Of a stretch of 64,000 nucleotides of DNA, positions 42,201 through 48,200 are shown piece by piece. Each line of letters starts with the position of its first letter. The first letter of the stretch is position 1. The notes beneath the pieces were generated by a model that saw nothing but the letters and a program-made list of their open reading frames with translations, was not told the origin of the DNA and made no database searches. This DNA comes from Achatina immaculata. Lineage: Eukaryota; Mollusca; Gastropoda; Stylommatophora; Achatinidae. A program made the translations under genes and the position numbers. The stretch is taken from assembly GCA_009760885.1 (NCBI GenBank), contig CM019693.1:1017800-1081799 (forward strand), given 5' to 3'.

Positions 42201-45200
42201 CAAAACATCAAATGCTTATGATTTTGTCTTTTCCAAATGGTTTTAATTATTTTGTGATATTCTGTAACTTCTCTCAAAATATTTGTTTATCTGGTTTACA
42301 CACTAAAAGTTGCTGTTTTTTCCACAACTGAATTTCCATTACTTCTTGTTTTTGATTAAAACAAGCGGTGTAACATTTAGATTGTACATATTTCGTCCGC
42401 GATTCCGGTGACACTTTCAAAATGGAGAATGCGTGCCTAGTTACGAGCGATGCCGAGCGAGAGCAAGGACGTGAAGCATGGAAATTTTTCAATTTTTGAC
42501 GATGTAGATAGGGGTATGGACATAGCCTATGGCCACACCGCTGCTCTTGAATGTTTTCTAAGTAGATTTAGACATATTTAGACGACTGGAGAAGTAGTTA
42601 GGAGTAGTTAGGAGGTTATTTCAGACATTCATGCAGCGGAAATGCAATACGGAGTCACAATACGAGATCAACAAGTAGATCTACACATCTGAGATGGTAA
42701 GTAGGGGTAAGTAACGCGAAGCTAGACCTAGCCGATGGTGAGCTGGCCAGTGTCTAAAAACATCACATTACTTCTTTTTTCCTAAAAAACTCTGCATTTA
42801 TGAAATTTTCATTCATTTAGCTACACTTTGACACATATTACATATACGGAAGTACATGGAAATACTGTTTTCCATTCCATTTTACAACTATACCCCCTTA
42901 CTGACAAAGACCCGCGTTTTACTCCCGCACGCCATGACACGTCCGTGTTTCTTCTGCCGCACGGAAAGAGAACTCTTCCCAAGCGTATTGTCAGGATACT
43001 GACATTTCCGGTTTTAACGTTGCGAGCGTATTATCAGGATCCTGATATTTTTAATTCTCGAAATCACTCTAATCCACCTTTTAATCCACCTTTTACTTTG
43101 AACGTTAACTGCGCATGTCAGAAATAAGCTTCTTCCTTTTGGGCGCGAAGCGGACATTTTGTGAACATTTCTGTTCAATTTTTTGCAAATTTTCAAAGTA
43201 TATCGAACTTTGGACATGCCCTTCGACATGGACGATTTTACTGAATGTACCTCCCGTAGCTCTAGACCTGTTAGACAAAGTACAATAACTTGTAGAGAAA
43301 TGTTTGCGACAATATTTGGTAGGAAACGTGTCAGTACTGCATGGAGATTAGCATGGAGATTATTCTGCACCACAACCAGGTCCTTTTCAGGACCACCCCA
43401 ATCTTCAAGAAGATTTTTCTCAAACTGAATATAACCATTGTTCTTCTTCTTTTATCTTTTCTTGCTAGTTTCAGTGTTCTGCTTCTGATTTTTGTTTTTC
43501 AATTTGTGCAAAAAGTGATATTTCTTGGATGGAATTCATTTTATCTTCAAATTGTGTGTAACAAGTGGATATTTACAGCTCTTGGTAAGTAGACAACCAC
43601 TAGTTTAGTGTTTTAGAGATTTTTTTTGGGGGGAGGAGGGCTAAATATTTTGTCTTATTTTCTCAACAGTTATTTTTTCCTACAAAAACTAGACATTTCT
43701 GGAACATTTATTAATTGACCTTTTTTTTAAATGTATATTTAGTATTTTTTAAACATGGAAATAATATTTTAAATTCACTTTTTCAACTCTACCCATCAAT
43801 CTTCTAAACACCCGTGCATTTTGCTCCTCACCCTACAGTACGTCCGTGTCCCCCCCCTCCCCCCCGCTCGGAAAGAGTTAATGGAACAAACAATGTCAAA
43901 TTTTCGACCATACGCACGCTTGGGACCACCGGAAGTGTCGAAAATTCGACCATACGCACGGAAAGAGTTAATATCAAAACTTCAGTTCATTCAGGTTTCC
44001 GAGCCGCTGCAGCTCACTGTTGTAGACAAGGCTTGTCTCCATTCCTCTCTGTTCTTAGTCTTCTTCTGTCAGGTGTCTCCCTTCCTCTCTGTTCTTAGTC
44101 TTCTTCTGTCAGGTGTCTCCATTCCTCTCTGTTCTTAGTCTTCTTCTGCCAGGTGTCTCCCTTCCTCTCTGTTCTTAGTCTTCTTCTGTCAGGTGTCTCC
44201 CTTCCTCTCTGTTCTTAGTCTTCTTCTGTCAGGTGTCTCCCTTCCTCTCTGTTCTTAGTCTTCTTCTGCAAATTGTCCACTCCAAGGGCTCGTAGTCTTC
44301 TTCCAGGTTATCACAACCCCACTGTCTTGGTCTGCCTCTTGGTCTGTTTCAGTTAATCTCTCCTGTATAAGCCCTTTTTGTTTGTCTATTCTCGTCTATC
44401 CTTTGCAAGTGTCCGAGCCATCTCAATCTATTGTTTTTCATAATGGTAATTGTAAGCGGAGACTGGAAAAGCATGTGGATTTCTTTAATATAAACACTTA
44501 CCCAATGTAAAATTGTTTGGCTGCTCTGTACACGCTGCATCATCACTATTAAGCTCTGGGAAGATGCTCGTCACGGAGGCTATTGCGCTGAGTTCTCGGC
44601 CACAGTAATTTCTTACCATCATTCCTAGATGAAAGTAAAATTGTCACGCTGTCAACGTTCAACAAATGATAATTAAAATGGAAACATTTTACACTGTTAC
44701 AAAGTGTCAAACTTGAAAGATGATGGAATAAGAACTTGAAATAATGTAAAAAAATGAAAGGAAAAATGAACACAAGAAAGAAGCAGATATGGCCAGGTAC
44801 AAAGAGAGTTGAGAAAATAATAAAGCCAAGAAGAAAGGCACAGAAAATGTATGAAGGCAAGTCAAAAAAGTAAATACAAATTATGGGATGTAACATTGAA
44901 AAATATATGAAAAGACCTCCTGATTTGTCTTTGAGTCTTTAATATACTTCTCAATGGTTATATCATTTGATTTGAATTACTTTTTGTAACTCATCCCTGT
45001 ATTAAACGGAAGACAAAAAAAAAAAAGGAAAAAGAATAACAAATATAGGAAATATTCACAGGTTTAAAAAAAAAAAAAGTTAAGTTAGTCAGGAAGGACC
45101 ATCATCTATGCTCTCCAGACACATCCATAGATGCTCTAATCTCCTCTTCAGGTTTCCGAGCCGCTGCAGCTCACTGTTGTAGACAAGGCTTGTCTCCATT

Positions 45201-48200
45201 CCTCTCTGTTCTTAGTCTTCTTCTGCCAGGTGTCTCCATTCCTCTCTGTTCTTAGTCTTCTTCTGCCAGGTGTCTCCATTCCTCTCTGTCTTAGTCTTCT
45301 TCTGCCAGGTGTCTCCATTTCTCTCTGTTCTTAGTCTTCTTCTGCCAGGTGTCTCCATTCCTCTCTGTCTTAGTCTTCTTCTGCCAGGTGTCTCCATTCC
45401 TCTCTGTTCTTAGTCTTCTTCTGCCAGGTGTCTCCATTTCTCTCTGTTCTTAGTCTTCTTCTGCCAGGTGTCTCCCTTCCTCTCTGTTCTTAGTCTTCTT
45501 CTGCCAGGTGTCTCCATTCCTCTCTGTTCTTAGTCTTCTTCTGCCAGGTGTCTCCCTTCCTCTCTGTTCTTAGTCTTCTTCTGCCAGGTGTCTCCATTCC
45601 TCTCTGTTCTTAGTCTTCTTCTGCCAGGTGTCTCCATTCCTCTCTGTTCTTAGTCTTCTTCTGCCAGGTGTCTCCATTCCTCTCTGTTCTTAGTCTTCTT
45701 CTGCCAGGTGTCTCCATTCCTCTCTGTTCTTAGTCTTCTTCTGCCAGGTGTCTCCATTCCTCTCTGTTCTTAGTCTTCTTCTGCCAGGTGTCTCCCTTCC
45801 TCTCTGTTCTTAGTCTTCTTCTGCCAGGTGTCTCCATTCCTCTCTGTTCTTAGTCTTCTTCTGCCAGGTGTCTCCATTCCTCTCTGTTCTTAGTCTTCTT
45901 CTGCCAGGTGTCTCCCTTCCTCTCTGTTCTTAGTCTTCTTCTGCCAGGTGTCTCCCTTCCTCTCTGTTCTTAGTCTTCTTCTGCCAGGTGTCTCCCTTCC
46001 TCTCTGTTCTTAGTCTTCTTCTGCAAATTGTCCACTCCAAGGGCTCGTAGTCTTCTTCCAGGTTATCACAACCCCACTGTCTTGGTCTGCCTCTTGGTCT
46101 GTTTCAGTTAAGCTCTGCTGTATAAGCCCTTTTTGTTTGTCTATTCTCGTCTATCCTTTGCAAGTGTCCGAGCCATCTCAATCTATTGTTTTTCATAATG
46201 GTAATTATAAGCGGAGACTGGAAAAGCATGTGGATTTCTTTAATATAAACACTTACCCAATGTAAAATTGTTTGGCTGCTCTGTACACGCTGCATCATCA
46301 CTATTAAGCTCTGGGAAGATGCTCGTCACGGAGGCTATTGCGCTGAGTTCTCGGCCACAGTAATTTCTTACCATCATTCCTAGATGAAAGTAAAATTGTC
46401 ACGCTGTCAACGTTCAACAAATGATAATTAAAATGGAAACATTTTACACTGTTACAAAGTGTCAAACTTGAAAGATGATGGAATAAGAACTTGAAATAAT
46501 GTAAAAAAATGAAAGGAAAAATGAACATAAGAAAGAAGCAGATTTGGCCAGGTACAAAGAGAGTTGAGAAAATAATAAAGCCAAGAAGAAAGGCACAGAA
46601 AATGTATGAAGCCAAGTAAAAAAGTAAATACAAATTATGGGATGTAACATTGAAAAATATATGAAAAGACCTCCTGATTTTGAGTCTTTAATATACTTCT
46701 CAATGGTTATATCATTTGATTTTAATTACTTTTTGACTCATCCCTGTATTAAACGGAAGACAAAAAAAAAAAGGAAAAAGAATAACAAATATAGGAAATA
46801 TTCACAGGTTTAAAAAACAAAAAAAGTTAAGTTAGTCAGGAAGGACCATCATCTATGCTCTCCAGACACATCCATAGATGCTCTAATCTCCTCTTCAGCA
46901 TCTTCACCATATGGTAACTGATTACACCTGTTCTGTGTTGGCTGACCATCCATCAGAAGTTCTTGATCAGTCATTCATTTTTTGGCACCCCAAGTTTTAT
47001 CCCCTGCTCATTCATTCTTGACAACAATACCAAGTCACAGTTGTCAGTGAAGCCTTTTTTTTTTTCAATTCAACCAGCTTTTCTTATAGTACTGATTCAC
47101 TGCCTGTCCTTTTTCTAATGACAAATGAGTCAGCCAAATGATCTTCTCTTCCATTTCCCTTGATACTTGGATGGTCTGGTACAAAAATGCTGGTCTACTG
47201 ATTAATCTGTGAGATAAGAAGTGATCTGAGCTACTGTTGCCTTAGACTGCCAGTTTGAGTTTTCTTTAACATGTTCATTAAGCCACTCAAGATTTGCATG
47301 CAGTCTTGTGGTGAAATTACCATTACAAGTTGTGACGTTGCAAAACACCCCGACTTTGAGTAGCAAAACAGAAGGACACATACAAATAAAAGCTCATGAA
47401 CCAGGACACAGTTTCAGAATTTTTCAAAATAAAACCACTGAACTAGTATGTATATATATGGGACATATAAAATAAAATAAAACTCAGTATCTGAAGAGTT
47501 TTTTTTTAATCAAGCCAATCCATTTGCCGGTCCATGGACGGCCATAAATTCTTCCAGGGACTTATGGGGTCTATAAATCGCAAGTTAAGAAACGTTGCCT
47601 TAAACACCCTTCAGTATCATATATACCACTCTGCACACATCATCGCTTGTGATAATGAAAAAATGAACAGTCATTAAAAATCACAACAAAAACTACACTA
47701 CAAAGATTAGCCACGTGTACCTAGCCGAATGCCAGGGACATAAGAGTCATACACCATCTGTGTCTGGATTGTTTCATTCTTCTTGTTCAGCAGTTCCAGG
47801 ACCCATCTCATTGCTTCATATGCTTGCATGTCTAAGAAATCAAACAAACAGACACTAATGAGAACATTACAACTTTCTTACACAATGATATGATTCACTT
47901 TCAATGACACATTTTCGTAACTTTTCCTGTTCACTTGTTAAAAAGTATTTTCTTTTACTGACATACTTAAAAATTGTAATTCTGAAATGTCTCAAATTTC
48001 ATTTGAAAAAAAAAAACAAAGAGATATGAGAAGGTCATTATGACCATCAAAACACGTTTGCTCAGTACACTAACTTATCTCTATATCGTGCTCCTAGAAT
48101 TATAACTAGCCAATGGAGTCTTCTTCATGTGGCCTCTCATTCACAGAACACTGCTCTCTTGATAGTCAGTCTCAAAAGATGTTTTTTGCCTAGCTTTTAC

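Larger units (their letters stand above)
43994..46898. repeat. Tandem duplication carrying exon 3
   Basis: 43994-45150 and 45150-46898 match except for the number of 40-bp units and a few base changes. All three breakpoints share TCAG (CATTCAG/GTTTCC, CTTCAG/GTTTCC, CTTCAG/CATCTT). Confidence 0.9.

Noticed and set aside
45212..45397. Open frame of R-N-G-D-T-W-Q-type repeats
   Set aside because: Translation of the LINE-derived 40-bp minisatellite; interrupted by single-base losses between units.
43994..46025. CRISPR-like array of 40-bp units
   Set aside because: Units are contiguous without unique spacers, in a eukaryotic genome, and derive from LINE coding sequence.
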